This document shows, piece after piece, positions 43,428 through 53,265 of a DNA stretch of 64,000 bases (positions are counted from its first letter, which is position 1; every line of letters starts with the position of its first letter). The notes under the pieces are model-generated. The model made no database searches and was not told the origin of the DNA. It saw nothing but the letters and a program-made list of their open reading frames with translations. The stretch is from Chlamydiota bacterium (GTDB lineage: Bacteria; Chlamydiota; Chlamydiia; Chlamydiales; JACKPQ01). Both the position numbers and the translations under genes were made by a program. Where the stretch lies: positions 1 through 64,000 of the forward strand of contig JAJFLZ010000030.1 in assembly GCA_021772435.1 (NCBI GenBank), read 5' to 3'.

Positions 43428-43931
43428 ATGAGTAAAACGATAGATAATTTAGGCGTTGAAATTTCAACAAGGTTTGCAAAAGATCTAGAGCAAACACAAA
43501 TCCAGCTAATTTCCGAGTCGAAAGTCGTCACACCAAAAGCGCAGATCGATGTGACCTCTCCAGCCTTTAAGTCCGCGTATGACAGTATGTTCGGTCTTCG
43601 TCAGCGCAACAAAGAATGGGCTATTTTCCAAAAATCCAATGCCTTTGACAGGACAAGCTCCCGTATTTTTGTCCACCACCTATTACCATCCATCCGCTCC
43701 GATGAGTTCGGTCTGATGGAATCAGACCGCATTAAAGCCAGGCTACAATCCAAAAAGAAAAAACGTCTCCAAGAAAAGCCTCAAAGAGAGTATGATTGGG
43801 AAGAGCGCTACGAGGATGAAGAGGAGCTTAAGGAGTCAGAAATCTTGCTTTTTTTTATCCAAGCTGTTCAAAATTTAGATAAAAGTTTATTGGCAATCAA
43901 TGCCAGCAGGAGTCAGTACCAAAAAGGATGA
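43428..43931 (+). CDS. CT273-like conserved chlamydial hypothetical protein
   Basis: This 167-residue charged protein shows no recognised domain. A very basic and acidic middle (KKKKRLQEKPQ, YEDEEELKE) lies between two helical parts. Its stop overlaps the start of the TPR protein at 43928. Order with that gene, dnaA and bactofilin matches CT273-CT276 in C. trachomatis as recalled. A chaperone-client pair is possible but unproven. Confidence 0.7.
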   Translation: MSKTIDNLGVEISTRFAKDLEQTQIQLISESKVVTPKAQIDVTSPAFKSAYDSMFGLRQRNKEWAIFQKSNAFDRTSSRIFVHHLLPSIRSDEFGLMESDRIKARLQSKKKKRLQEKPQREYDWEERYEDEEELKESEILLFFIQAVQNLDKSLLAINASRSQYQKG

Positions 43932-44323
43932 GCGCAGTTAACTGGTTAGAGGTCTTAGGGTGGGATGAAAACGAACTAGATGATCTTAGATTCGTTGGCT
44001 TCTCATATATTAAACAAGGCAAGTACGACATTGCTCGCACGTTTTATGAGGCGCTTGTAGTGCTTTCAAAAAATGCTGCCTACGATCTCCAAACACTCGG
44101 CGCGTTGCACCTCCAGCAAGGAGATAATCTCTCCGCTCTTAATTATCTCGAACAGGCTATCAAAGCAGAACCCCTCCATCAGCCCACGTTGCTCAACAGA
44201 GTCAAGGCCCTGTTTCTCCTTGGATACAAGCGGCAAGCCTTCGAACAGGCACAGTGGCTGGTCACCAATGCAGAAAAAGAGATCGCTAATCAGGCCAGCG
44301 CTTTGATCATGGCCTATTCCTGA
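43928..44323 (+). CDS. TPR-repeat protein, CT274-like
   Basis: The product (131 residues) contains about three tetratricopeptide repeats (FVGFSYIKQGKYDIARTFYE, LGALHLQQGDNLSALNYLEQ and a third). The size and fold resemble SycD/LcrH-type chaperones of type III secretion, but it could be any small TPR adaptor. It starts inside the stop of the preceding gene, so the two products are probably made together. Confidence 0.8.
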   Translation: MSAVNWLEVLGWDENELDDLRFVGFSYIKQGKYDIARTFYEALVVLSKNAAYDLQTLGALHLQQGDNLSALNYLEQAIKAEPLHQPTLLNRVKALFLLGYKRQAFEQAQWLVTNAEKEIANQASALIMAYS

Positions 44324-44478
44324 TCATCTAATGTCATTTGGTAATATTTAGAGTAAGATTTTCTTTAGACCGAGTTTGAATGCTCTGAAAATTTGATGAG
44401 ATGAAAAAAAAATGAGGGGCGGTGGGTTTGAATGTCAGGAAGTTATCGTTTTTTCTGTAAAAAGTACAAGAAAAGTCC

Positions 44479-44507
44479 TTGCACGGAGATAGGCTCTTTG
44501 ATAATGT
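44479..44507 (+). promoter_or_regulatory. Candidate dnaA promoter
   Basis: TTGCAC (44479-44484) and TAATGT (44502-44507, within TGATAATGT) are 17 bases apart, 87 bases before the dnaA start. The rest of the gap 44324-44593 shows no gene and no clear DnaA boxes. Confidence 0.5.
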
Positions 44508-44593
44508 ACGGATACAATCGCAAAATCTGAAAAAGTGTTTCACACACTGCTCTCAGCGCGATTTTTATAGATAGACTTTAACAAAGGTTGTAA

Positions 44594-45919
44594 GTGGCAA
44601 CGTGTACTAAACAAGATTCGTGGTCCCAATTCATCTCACATTTAGAAGGGGCTCTTAGCAACGCTGAGTTTGCTAATTGGATTAAGCCCATTTCACTAAA
44701 ATGTGTCGATTCTGTATCCGTCACCCTGTGCGTTCCAAACGTTTTTGTTCAAGAATATCTGCTCGATAATTTTTACGAGGATTTGGTTACGTTTTTGCCG
44801 GTGGATGGTAAAGGTAAACCTTCGATTATTTTTGAGATTGCAGAGCAAAAAAAACGTAAAGCCGTTAACCTGCCTGCTGTGCAGGATGCGCCAAAGGTCG
44901 ACCTAAAGCTCAATAGCTCTTACACGTTTGAAACATTTATCGAAGGCCCAGCTAACCAATTTGTCAAATCAGCTGCCATGGGCGTAGCATCTAGACCTGG
45001 CCACAGCTACAATCCACTTTTTGTTCACGGTGGCGTAGGCCTTGGAAAAACTCACCTTTTACATGCTATCGCACACCACGTGCAAAGCCAGCATAAAAAC
45101 CTTAAAATCCTCTATGTCACCGCCGAAGGGTTTATCAACGATTTGATGCGTCATCTGAAAGGCAAATCACTCGATAAGATGAAGCAGTATTATAGGTCAC
45201 TCGATGTACTCTTGATAGACGATATCCAATTTTTGCAAAATCGCCCCAATTTTGAAGAAGAGCTCTGCTCAACTATTGAAGCGCTGATCAATCAAAATAA
45301 GCAGGTTGTGATCTCAAGTGATAAGCCGCCAGCTCAGCTCAAGCTATCAGAGCGTCTCATTGCTCGCATGGAGTGGGGCCTAGTTGCTCATCTTGGCTGT
45401 CCAGACTTAGAGACCAGAGTTGCAATATTACAATCTAAAGCTGAGCAAAAAGGCATTCGCCTCCCTAGCAAGGTCGCCTTTTTTATCGCAGAGCATATTT
45501 TTCAAAATGTGCGCCAGCTAGAAGGTGCTGTGAATCGTTTAGGAGCCTACTGCCGCATGATGCATCTCGATGTCACAGAAGAGGTTGCAGAAAAAACTCT
45601 AGGTGAAATGTTTTGTACTCAGCCTTCAGCTAAAGTCTCTGTAGACAATATTTTGAAAAGCGTTGCCGCCATTTTTGATGTGCGCCTAAGCGATCTGCGC
45701 GGATCATCCCGCATGAAGGAAATTGCCTATGCAAGACAAGTCGCCATGTATTTAGCAAAAGAGCTGGTACCCGATTCTCTTGTTAAGCTAGCCAGCGCTT
45801 TTGGTGGAAAAACCCATTCGACGCTACTTCATGCTTGGAAAAAAATTAAAAATCAGTTACCCCAGGATGAGATGCTAAAAAGACAGGTGCAATTGGCACG
45901 TCGAGAAATAGGAGCGTAA
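44594..45919 (+). CDS. dnaA: Chromosomal replication initiator DnaA
   Basis: DnaA opens the replication origin. The 441-residue protein has the N-terminal domain, then the AAA+ core with Walker A GGVGLGKTHLL, Walker B VLLIDDIQFLQNR and sensor region QLEGAVNRL. The C-terminal helix-turn-helix signature ends it (LASAFGGKTHSTLLHAWKKI). It starts with GTG. Chlamydiae carry two dnaA genes; by neighbours (bactofilin, then nqr) this is the CT275 (dnaA2) type. Confidence 0.95.
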   Translation: MATCTKQDSWSQFISHLEGALSNAEFANWIKPISLKCVDSVSVTLCVPNVFVQEYLLDNFYEDLVTFLPVDGKGKPSIIFEIAEQKKRKAVNLPAVQDAPKVDLKLNSSYTFETFIEGPANQFVKSAAMGVASRPGHSYNPLFVHGGVGLGKTHLLHAIAHHVQSQHKNLKILYVTAEGFINDLMRHLKGKSLDKMKQYYRSLDVLLIDDIQFLQNRPNFEEELCSTIEALINQNKQVVISSDKPPAQLKLSERLIARMEWGLVAHLGCPDLETRVAILQSKAEQKGIRLPSKVAFFIAEHIFQNVRQLEGAVNRLGAYCRMMHLDVTEEVAEKTLGEMFCTQPSAKVSVDNILKSVAAIFDVRLSDLRGSSRMKEIAYARQVAMYLAKELVPDSLVKLASAFGGKTHSTLLHAWKKIKNQLPQDEMLKRQVQLARREIGA

Positions 45920-45921
45920 AC

Positions 45922-46410
45922 ATGTTGAGATTCGTCGTTGATACGTTCTTCAAAAAATACGCCAAGGACCTGCTTGATCGAGAAATCACGCTTGAATCCG
46001 ATGCTCCTTTTGATCCCTTTGAAGCGCATCTCTCTTGTTCTGTCGACACCCACGTCTACCCGTTGAATCCAGCTAAAACAACCCTTCCTGAAGGTTCTTC
46101 ACTCATTGGATCACTCACCTCCCCTACACCCATGCGCATCGATGGCCATTTCGAAGGTAAATTGACAGCTAAGGACGTGACAATTGGTAAGACCGGAACC
46201 GTCAAAGCTCATCTCGACTTAACTAAAGGATCGATCTCCGGAAAGGTCATCGGCAATGTTTTTGTTAAAGATCATCTGATTCTATCCGCTACCGCACATA
46301 TCCAAGGCGATATCACGGTGGGCTCTCTTTCCCTTGAAGAAGGTGCCATCGTATCTGGCAACATCACCATTAGAAGCGGCGAACCCTTAGCAAACGTTAA
46401 TTCGCTTTAA
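45922..46410 (+). CDS. bacA: Bactofilin, CT276-like
   Basis: Bactofilins are self-polymerising beta-helical cytoskeletal proteins; the chlamydial one influences cell size. The 162-residue product has the DUF583 core (about residues 55-155) with repeated beta turns: GSSLIGSLTSPTPMRIDGHF, EGKLTAKDVTIGKTGTVKA, GSISGKVIGNVFVKDHL, GDITVGSLSLEEGA. It begins two bases after dnaA and is probably co-transcribed. Confidence 0.88.
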   Translation: MLRFVVDTFFKKYAKDLLDREITLESDAPFDPFEAHLSCSVDTHVYPLNPAKTTLPEGSSLIGSLTSPTPMRIDGHFEGKLTAKDVTIGKTGTVKAHLDLTKGSISGKVIGNVFVKDHLILSATAHIQGDITVGSLSLEEGAIVSGNITIRSGEPLANVNSL

Positions 46411-46469
46411 CCCATACTCCACGACATTTATTTCCCTCAAGGGATAGATTGAACAAAATCTTAAATGGA

Positions 46470-47693
46470 TTAGGGATCTACAAGCAGCGTGCCATCTTTA
46501 CCTTTAGCTGATTTAAGCGATGTTTTGCCTCTGAATGCGAGTCCATGGCCGCTATCACACGCTACTTCAACAAGGCCCCCATCACCGCTAGAGCCTTTAG
46601 CCTCTGCTGTAATCGTTCCTAAAAAATCTGTATTCTGGCTAGATAAAATGACAATAGTACCTCCTGCCCCTTGCTTTAGATTATCGGCATGTACTGCCAC
46701 ATTCTTACCAATTTCTACAGCTTTGGAGCTTCTTGATCCAATCTCAATCTTTCCAGGGTTTGCATAATCTGAAACATCAATTTTGGCATTGTCTAGTAAG
46801 CTTACTTTTTCAGCAGCGTCTAACTTGACATGACCACCGGCTGAGCAGACTGAGCCTGAAATTTTTATCTCACTGTCTTCTGCGACAAGTAAAACACGTC
46901 CCTGGACACTCTTAAGCTTCGTTCCTTGAATTTGACCACTATGTGAAATCGCTTTGCTATAAGGGTGACGGTGTGTTTTGATCTCTGTAACCAAAGCTTC
47001 AATTTCTCCAACGTTATCAATGGCTAAACCACGTGTAGTCACAGGAGAACCAAACAATCGTCTCGGTCCATCTTGAACAGACATGCCAGGTTTGATAAAA
47101 ATACGCTCAGGCCCATTTGGCTTAATAATCACTTCTTGACCAACAGCTAAGCCCACACATCCTTCTGGAGCAATGATTTTTCCAGTATTTACGACTTTGG
47201 ATGCAATTAAAAATACATCGCCATTTTTGGTTTTGATCACACCGCGGTTATCGACAACTTTTCCATCAGCAGAAAGGTTTGTAATGCTCATCTCTTTTCC
47301 TTCCAAAAACTGCTGATCGTGGACATGCCCCGTGGTTGCTAAAAAACCTGCTGTTTTAATATACGCATTCGCTGCAATCAAAACGCCTTGTGGATTGGCA
47401 ATATAGACGCGTCCATTTGATCTTAACTGACCCTCAATAACGCTCTTATTCTTGCCCGTCACTCGATTTAAAACGGCGTACTTGGGATTATTCATGTGGA
47501 AACTAACCGTTTCGTGTGGCGCAATCGAAAAGTTGTCCCACTTTACAATGCTATTTGCGCTCACAGATACCGATGCCCCGTCTTTCATCTCAAGTAAACT
47601 TGCTCGTCCTGCCACTGACTTGAAACCTGTCTGAGCTGCAAAACACACTACATTTGCTAGCAGACCTAGCGTAAAAAACTTTAACCCTTTCAT
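46470..47693 (-). CDS. TPS-domain (filamentous-haemagglutinin-like) secreted protein, short form
   Basis: The 407-residue protein has a signal peptide (FFTLGLLANVVCFAA) and the TPS domain of two-partner-secreted exoproteins, with IVKWDNFSIAPHETVSF and the NPxG-type motif VYIANPQGVLIAANAYIKT. Beta-helix repeats follow (NRGVIKTKNGDVFLIASKVV and others). It stops abruptly at GTLLVDP, where longer relatives continue for hundreds of residues. It is thus natural-short or truncated. AGGAG precedes the ATG at 47693. No TpsB transporter gene lies in the window. Confidence 0.8.
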   Translation of the reverse strand: MKGLKFFTLGLLANVVCFAAQTGFKSVAGRASLLEMKDGASVSVSANSIVKWDNFSIAPHETVSFHMNNPKYAVLNRVTGKNKSVIEGQLRSNGRVYIANPQGVLIAANAYIKTAGFLATTGHVHDQQFLEGKEMSITNLSADGKVVDNRGVIKTKNGDVFLIASKVVNTGKIIAPEGCVGLAVGQEVIIKPNGPERIFIKPGMSVQDGPRRLFGSPVTTRGLAIDNVGEIEALVTEIKTHRHPYSKAISHSGQIQGTKLKSVQGRVLLVAEDSEIKISGSVCSAGGHVKLDAAEKVSLLDNAKIDVSDYANPGKIEIGSRSSKAVEIGKNVAVHADNLKQGAGGTIVILSSQNTDFLGTITAEAKGSSGDGGLVEVACDSGHGLAFRGKTSLKSAKGKDGTLLVDP

Positions 47694-47759
47694 CCTAACT
47701 CCTTGCCTAAACATTCAACCTAATTCTTTGACAAATTAAAATTTAAAACAATCAAAAAA

Positions 47760-48197
47760 TCACACCAGAGACAAACTAACGATTTTTCTTGGATAATTTT
47801 CAAATATCCGTCTCTTTTGCTTAAAATCTACCGGCTTCAAGCTCACCACCAAGAGCGTTTTATCGGTCCACGGCTTCTTTGCCCTCGTCAATCCACTTAT
47901 CTTCCGAAAATACTCACCTAGCATCCCAAATCCCGCAACTCCATCACACTCGACCCATCCCAGCTTCTCATATTGCAAAACCATCAAAGCTGCCGAGGCC
48001 TTCATTGCACCCATATCTTTTTCTCTACACAAGCTCAGCACAGGGCCACACTTTTCAAAACAAGAAAATCCCTCAAAGGCCTGACACCGCTCTTTTTCCA
48101 CTTTCAACCACTCCACATGTTCCAAGCACTGAGCGCATAACACGCCCCAGCCTTCACCGCAGTGTCTGCAAACATTTGGATACAAAAAATCCCACAT
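47760..48197 (-). CDS. ComF-like zinc-ribbon protein
   Basis: The product (145 residues) starts with a zinc ribbon like that of ComF proteins: FLYPNVCRHCGEGWGVLCAQC. The following part (MKASAALMVLQYEKLGWVECD) resembles the linker before the phosphoribosyltransferase domain. The PRPP-binding motif is absent, and the protein is about two thirds of the usual length. It may correspond to CT277, which lies in the same place between bactofilin and nqrB. Function unknown. Confidence 0.55.
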   Translation of the reverse strand: MWDFLYPNVCRHCGEGWGVLCAQCLEHVEWLKVEKERCQAFEGFSCFEKCGPVLSLCREKDMGAMKASAALMVLQYEKLGWVECDGVAGFGMLGEYFRKISGLTRAKKPWTDKTLLVVSLKPVDFKQKRRIFENYPRKIVSLSLV

Positions 48198-48298
48198 GCC
48201 TCAAAATTAACATAAAATAATTTTATGCTGAACGTGAATGAAAAAACGGAGAATTGGCAAACGCTATTTCTTTCACAACAAACGGTAGGGAGTGCTTA

Positions 48299-48441
48299 CG
48301 AGATCTAGCTTTTGGATGCAGTTTGGACCCTTGGGGTAATAACCCCAAGGGCGCTCCGAAGAGAGCGTCCGTCGCGAGGGGGACAGTACATTGGTACGGC
48401 CCCCGAGCAAGGATCCAAAATGCGCCAAAAGATAATCTCGC
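48299..48441. ncRNA. Structured non-coding element, three hairpins in a closing stem
   Basis: The 143 bases can fold into a multibranch structure. The outer arms CGAGATCTAGCTTTTGG and (complement) CGAGATTATCTTTTGG pair, and the pairing continues for about 30 bases. Inside are three hairpins: CCCTTGGGGT-AATA-ACCCCAAGGG (48328-48351, ten perfect pairs), CGCTC...GAGCG (48353-48368) and GGGGG...CCCCC around two GTAC (48378-48404). It is not tRNA, SRP RNA, tmRNA or RNase P RNA as far as I can tell. It follows the stop of the AsmA-like gene. It may be an RNA gene, a 3' UTR element or a mobile hairpin element. Confidence 0.5.
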
Positions 48442-48448
48442 AAAAAAT

Positions 48449-51400
48449 TCACTGCAACGAAAACTTAGGATGGTCTAGGGTGCCTCTGATCGATAGCACA
48501 AAAGGCTGCGTCACCTTCAGCAGGACATATTGCTTCATGCGGATATTGATGTTGATTTGTCCATCTAAGTCTAAGTACGCCGGCTGCTTTTTTGAGAGGA
48601 AAAATTGCGATCTTTCTCCTTCACTGTAGGTATTGGAGAGTTTGGTGAAGTGAATCCTCGAGCCGTTTAGAGTGCAGTCAAGCTCGCCGCGCACAGGGAT
48701 GAGCAGGCCAGTATCCAGTCCAATGCGGCTAAAGAGCTCTTTGGGAATATCAAGCAAGCCCATATCACGCTTGAACGTGTTGATAAAATCGAGATGCCCT
48801 TTACCAGAAAAGCTTTTCCGATCGCCCAGTGTTCCAGCAATTTTGTGAAACTCGAGATTTTTGATCACAAAAGGTTTAAGCCGCCCCGGCAGTTTACCAC
48901 ATTTTTGAAGCAGCGATGGACGCAGCTCTTGGATTTTTAGAGTTGGAATGCTCAAATTTTTTCCAGCAACATTAATATGAGGAATTTGCAAGGCTAAAGC
49001 CTCATCAGCAAGGGAAAAATCTTGAAATAGAAAGTAGTTCCCACTGTAATCGATGCTACTTAGCATGTTTTTAAATTTGTAACCCAGTAGCTCAAAGTTT
49101 TTACCCTTGAAAAACCCTTTAAATGAGCTGTGTTTTGGCGAGGCAACATCGAGCAGTAGATCTCCAGTCAGTTTATATCCTCGGCCGATATCGTAATCTT
49201 GAATGGGCCCAGATAAATCTGATGGCAAGATTTTAGCAGCAAGGCTCCAATCGATGTTTACATCACCTGTTAACCCAAGATGTTTAGAACTTTGCAGCGA
49301 TGGATTGTGATGAAAATTTATATCAAAACCACAAAATGAACCCACTGCATGGCGAATTACAGCTTTTGAGTCTCGGCTAAAAGTTATCTCCAGTGGCTTA
49401 GCAGAAAATTCAGAGTGATCATTGAGCGTAAGGCAAGGATCGAGCGTTCTATCAAACGGCAATTTGGCCTGCACAGTAAAATCAGCGTGATTTAAGGTCG
49501 ATTTTGCATCAAATGTGACACCTGTATTACGTCCAATAAAAATACCGTCTTTCAAATAGCAGCTGATATCTCCAATCCAGTAGTAGCCATCTTTTAGTTT
49601 TGCAGACAATGTGAATGATTTTGGGCTATAGCAAAGATCGATTGTCGTTTCTAGATGGTTGTCCCAAGCAAAGGGGATACCGCGAATGAGCAGCTCTTGC
49701 GCTTGTGTCTCAACGTATGGGATCAGCCCGTTTTCAGCCAAAAAATGTACGATCTCAGGCGTCCAAGAAAGTGTGAGACCAGCGCACGACCAATGGGCAT
49801 CTTTTTTAAGATACCCAAGTTGCTCTATTTGCATCTCATTACCCGCAAGTTCAAGCAATGCTCCTCTTACACACAGCCCTTTTTCTAAGCTATATTCAAC
49901 TTCAAAAGGCGCCTGTGTTTTTAAATCCATTTTTGCTGCGGTAAAATCTTCTGATTCAAACTGAAATTGACCTGTCAAATCCCAGCTAGCAAGATCAAGC
50001 GTCAAATTGCCTGCTACATCAAAGAGCCCTTGAAAGTAGCGATTTTTTTCTTCGAAAAATAAAGGCCTTAGTTGACCTAAATCGACTTGCGCGCGGTTTA
50101 AAATCAGGGTGAGTAGATGATCAGAAAAATGACCTTCGAAGGTTTGCAATTGGGTTTGGTCCCAGTCGATTTCAAATAGAGACACATCCCATATTTGATC
50201 TTGTTTTGCAGCTAATCCTCTCGCTTCAAAGTTTCCAATGACCAAGTGGTCTAGAGAAACTAAATTTTGCTCGCAATCAATTTTAGCCGAAAACTTTGGA
50301 ATGACCCTTTGTTTGATTTTGAAGTCTTTGCCACCCAATTCTAGGTTGAAATTTTCACCACTATAATTGACATCAACATCTAAGCGACCTCCCAATTCCG
50401 CCTTATCCACAAGCTTTAATGTCTTTTGATCAATATTTACCAGATGAAGCGCGTTCAAAAACCGCAATCCAACTCCCATTTTTTGCAATTTCAGCTGCGT
50501 GTGTGCATTGAGTGCAAAAGGCGCAAATTGCAATGTTTCGATTTGCAGGCTTCCACCAAAAAGATGCGATTGTTTTTCATCCAGATAAAGGCCTTTTTCA
50601 TGATCAAGCGCTCCTGAAAATCGCATGAGATCGTGTGTTTGCCTCTCAATGCGAAAGTCAAATTCCCAATCGCCCTTATCCATATCGAGCAGGCGCAAAT
50701 GCGGAGCATTAAGCTCAAACTCGAATAGCTCATCACCACTTGTTAACTCAATCTCTCCATCAAGAGCATGCACCTCTAAAATTTCATCACTTGAGCTGTA
50801 TTTCATTTCACAAGATAGAGCCTTGCCAACAAACTCTTCTGTTATGGCATAAGAGCCGTCTGTCAACTTTAAACGCGCGCTATAGGCAGATGTTTTACCC
50901 TCTTGCTGCAAGGGAGCATAAAGAGAAAATGGAGATTGGTCGATGTTTTGCACGTGACCTGTCAGAGGTAAATTGAGCGTTTCAAACTTGTCGAATTTAC
51001 GCAAAATATCCATTACAGAAGTAATATCTCCTGCAACTTCAGTCGCGCTAATGTGTAAATCGGCTTGATTTTGCTCTTTCATCTCAACTGACACATGCAT
51101 ACATACGTCTAATCCATGGACATTCGCTTTCAAATCCTTTGCAAAAATATTTTTACCATCGAGGACAGCTAGGCCTTCAATCCCTTCAACTTCAATCCCA
51201 TGTGTTTTATCTTTTAACTTAGCACCAAAAAGAGGGACTGAAATTTCCCATTTTTTGGTCTTGGTCTGGTATTGAACCACAGCGTGCTGGATAGCAGGAG
51301 AGAGGATATGCGCATGTTTATCAAGATGAGGCACATCAATCTCTAGCTCGTTTGAACTAAAATGCAACAGAGGACTGCTAATTGAAAGATCACAACCTGC

Positions 51401-53179
51401 AGAACTAAATGTTCCGGAAGCACTCATCTGCCCATCGAGGGTGAAAGCTAAATTAAAAGGTTTAAGAGCTAATTGATATAAGTCAGCTGAGATATTCTCT
51501 GCTTCTACCCACCCTTTGGGAATCTCTTTTTTTAAATCAAACGAAGAACCAAAAGTCACCTCCCCGTCTCCAGTCTTGAGATTACCCACGCAGCTAAACT
51601 GTCTATTTTTTCGATCGATGAGTGCTCTTAATGCGAGCGGTTCGTTATTTTTAAGAGGCGCCTGGATAAAGCCGGCAAGTTTCTCAGTCGTCCCCCAAGC
51701 ATTCAAAGAGATTTGCGGAGAAAAAAGCGTCCCACTAGCCTCTCCTTCGATCTCAAATCCATGCCATTTAGAAGATGCCCTCCCGTTTTGAATATTTTCA
51801 CCATCGACACATAGGCAAGCTGCTAAATTTTCAAAATCTAAAATTTTTCCCTGATCGATTGAAAAGTTCCAAGCAGCTTTTTTCCATTTTGGTCCATTAT
51901 CAAACGGCAGTGACCCTGTTAAATTTAAATTTTTTCCTTCCGCTTCAATTTGATGTGAAGGCCATTTTAGGTACATAGTCTCTGCTGTAATCTTATCGGC
52001 CTCAACAGATTCAAGCTTTCCGTTTTTCAAAAAAGCTGTCATCTCAGCGCTAAGATTCTGCCCTTCTAATTCTAAATCTTGAAACATTGGAAAAAATGCT
52101 CCGAGACCGTCTCGAAACAAAAGCAGCTGCTTTGAGCTAATATCTTTGAAAACACCCCGTAATATGCTTTGAGTCGGTTTTAAATTAAAAGCAAGCGTGG
52201 TCGATCCTTCTCCCGATATGTGGAAAGTGGTTTGCAGCGCAGTATCTTTGCCTATTTTGCCATCTCCAACAATCGCAATAGGAAAAAACTCTCCTTCTCT
52301 CACCATGCAACCGGTCAGGGCAATTTTACCTCTCTCAACGCCCCCAGATAAACGCAAGCCCCATTGCGCAGGTAAACGTTTTGAAAGCGCGAGCAAATAC
52401 CCATCATCTACTTTAAGCGTGCCAGTTGGGAAGTCTCCTTCCCACTGCAGATTTTTCGCGCCAAATTGCAACTTGCGTTTAGGGTGCCACAAGCTCAGCT
52501 CCCTGGCCGTAAAATCACCCCCCACATCAGTCAAGCTTCCATCTGGGCTCCATTGAGCTGTCAAATGCCCAGCAAGCATGCCTTCCTCAGGAAGCCAACT
52601 CGTCGGAAATAAATCACCAAAAGGGGCAAGTTTTTTCAAATCGGCATGATGAAAACGACCAATGGCTGTTAAGCCAAGAGAGAGTTGTTTAAACATCACT
52701 TCGATCGAACCATCTGCAAGCTCCAATAAGCCTAAGTCTTCTTTTGAAGAGCCGCTTTTAAAAGACGCAGTCAGCGTATGATCACCTCGAATCAGCTTTG
52801 CATCCTGCACATCCAAATGCAGTCGCAAGGCAGCACTTGCAGGAGTCTCTTTTTTAGCGATATGTTCGGGCACTTGCCAGCTTGGCGATGACAGTGAGAG
52901 GCTGGCTTTGATAGACAATTTGCGCAAAAAAACGCGCAAACCCACGTGCATCTCTTCGATATCGACGTGGCCAAATGCGCCATCAAAAACGACATGGCGC
53001 AAAGCTAGTCCCTTGCGACCAAACGTCATACTCTCGGCAGTGACAGTTGCTTTTGGATCTAGCTTATGGGCATAGTGCTCAATCCCCATCCAGCAAAGCG
53101 TCTTACCGAAAAAAAACGCGCAAAGAGCGCCAGTACACAAAGCGCCAAATAGCCAAACACTTTTTCTACTCTTACTCAT
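48449..53179 (-). CDS. Very large AsmA/TamB-like envelope protein
   Basis: The product (1576 residues) has a single N-terminal membrane anchor (VWLFGALCTGALCAFFFGKTL). It is then almost entirely short beta-strand repeats, with many LDG/L-x-G-x-L patterns, as in the AsmA/TamB/YhdP group whose members form long grooves bridging inner and outer membrane for lipid transfer. The family call is by overall layout; I see no single diagnostic motif. GGAG lies upstream of the ATG. It is divergent from nqrB. Confidence 0.65.
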   Translation of the reverse strand: MSKSRKSVWLFGALCTGALCAFFFGKTLCWMGIEHYAHKLDPKATVTAESMTFGRKGLALRHVVFDGAFGHVDIEEMHVGLRVFLRKLSIKASLSLSSPSWQVPEHIAKKETPASAALRLHLDVQDAKLIRGDHTLTASFKSGSSKEDLGLLELADGSIEVMFKQLSLGLTAIGRFHHADLKKLAPFGDLFPTSWLPEEGMLAGHLTAQWSPDGSLTDVGGDFTARELSLWHPKRKLQFGAKNLQWEGDFPTGTLKVDDGYLLALSKRLPAQWGLRLSGGVERGKIALTGCMVREGEFFPIAIVGDGKIGKDTALQTTFHISGEGSTTLAFNLKPTQSILRGVFKDISSKQLLLFRDGLGAFFPMFQDLELEGQNLSAEMTAFLKNGKLESVEADKITAETMYLKWPSHQIEAEGKNLNLTGSLPFDNGPKWKKAAWNFSIDQGKILDFENLAACLCVDGENIQNGRASSKWHGFEIEGEASGTLFSPQISLNAWGTTEKLAGFIQAPLKNNEPLALRALIDRKNRQFSCVGNLKTGDGEVTFGSSFDLKKEIPKGWVEAENISADLYQLALKPFNLAFTLDGQMSASGTFSSAGCDLSISSPLLHFSSNELEIDVPHLDKHAHILSPAIQHAVVQYQTKTKKWEISVPLFGAKLKDKTHGIEVEGIEGLAVLDGKNIFAKDLKANVHGLDVCMHVSVEMKEQNQADLHISATEVAGDITSVMDILRKFDKFETLNLPLTGHVQNIDQSPFSLYAPLQQEGKTSAYSARLKLTDGSYAITEEFVGKALSCEMKYSSSDEILEVHALDGEIELTSGDELFEFELNAPHLRLLDMDKGDWEFDFRIERQTHDLMRFSGALDHEKGLYLDEKQSHLFGGSLQIETLQFAPFALNAHTQLKLQKMGVGLRFLNALHLVNIDQKTLKLVDKAELGGRLDVDVNYSGENFNLELGGKDFKIKQRVIPKFSAKIDCEQNLVSLDHLVIGNFEARGLAAKQDQIWDVSLFEIDWDQTQLQTFEGHFSDHLLTLILNRAQVDLGQLRPLFFEEKNRYFQGLFDVAGNLTLDLASWDLTGQFQFESEDFTAAKMDLKTQAPFEVEYSLEKGLCVRGALLELAGNEMQIEQLGYLKKDAHWSCAGLTLSWTPEIVHFLAENGLIPYVETQAQELLIRGIPFAWDNHLETTIDLCYSPKSFTLSAKLKDGYYWIGDISCYLKDGIFIGRNTGVTFDAKSTLNHADFTVQAKLPFDRTLDPCLTLNDHSEFSAKPLEITFSRDSKAVIRHAVGSFCGFDINFHHNPSLQSSKHLGLTGDVNIDWSLAAKILPSDLSGPIQDYDIGRGYKLTGDLLLDVASPKHSSFKGFFKGKNFELLGYKFKNMLSSIDYSGNYFLFQDFSLADEALALQIPHINVAGKNLSIPTLKIQELRPSLLQKCGKLPGRLKPFVIKNLEFHKIAGTLGDRKSFSGKGHLDFINTFKRDMGLLDIPKELFSRIGLDTGLLIPVRGELDCTLNGSRIHFTKLSNTYSEGERSQFFLSKKQPAYLDLDGQININIRMKQYVLLKVTQPFVLSIRGTLDHPKFSLQ

Positions 53180-53265
53180 TGCTACTCATCTCCATCTGCG
53201 GTGCAACTGTATACTAAAATTTTACGTTGCGCTATGGTCACGCTTTTAGAGCAAGAGTACCACAC

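Noticed and set aside
48254-48478. 74-codon open frame on the plus strand over the structured element
   Set aside because: It runs through the hairpins at 48299-48441, has no ribosome site and an implausible composition; the base pairing explains the sequence better.
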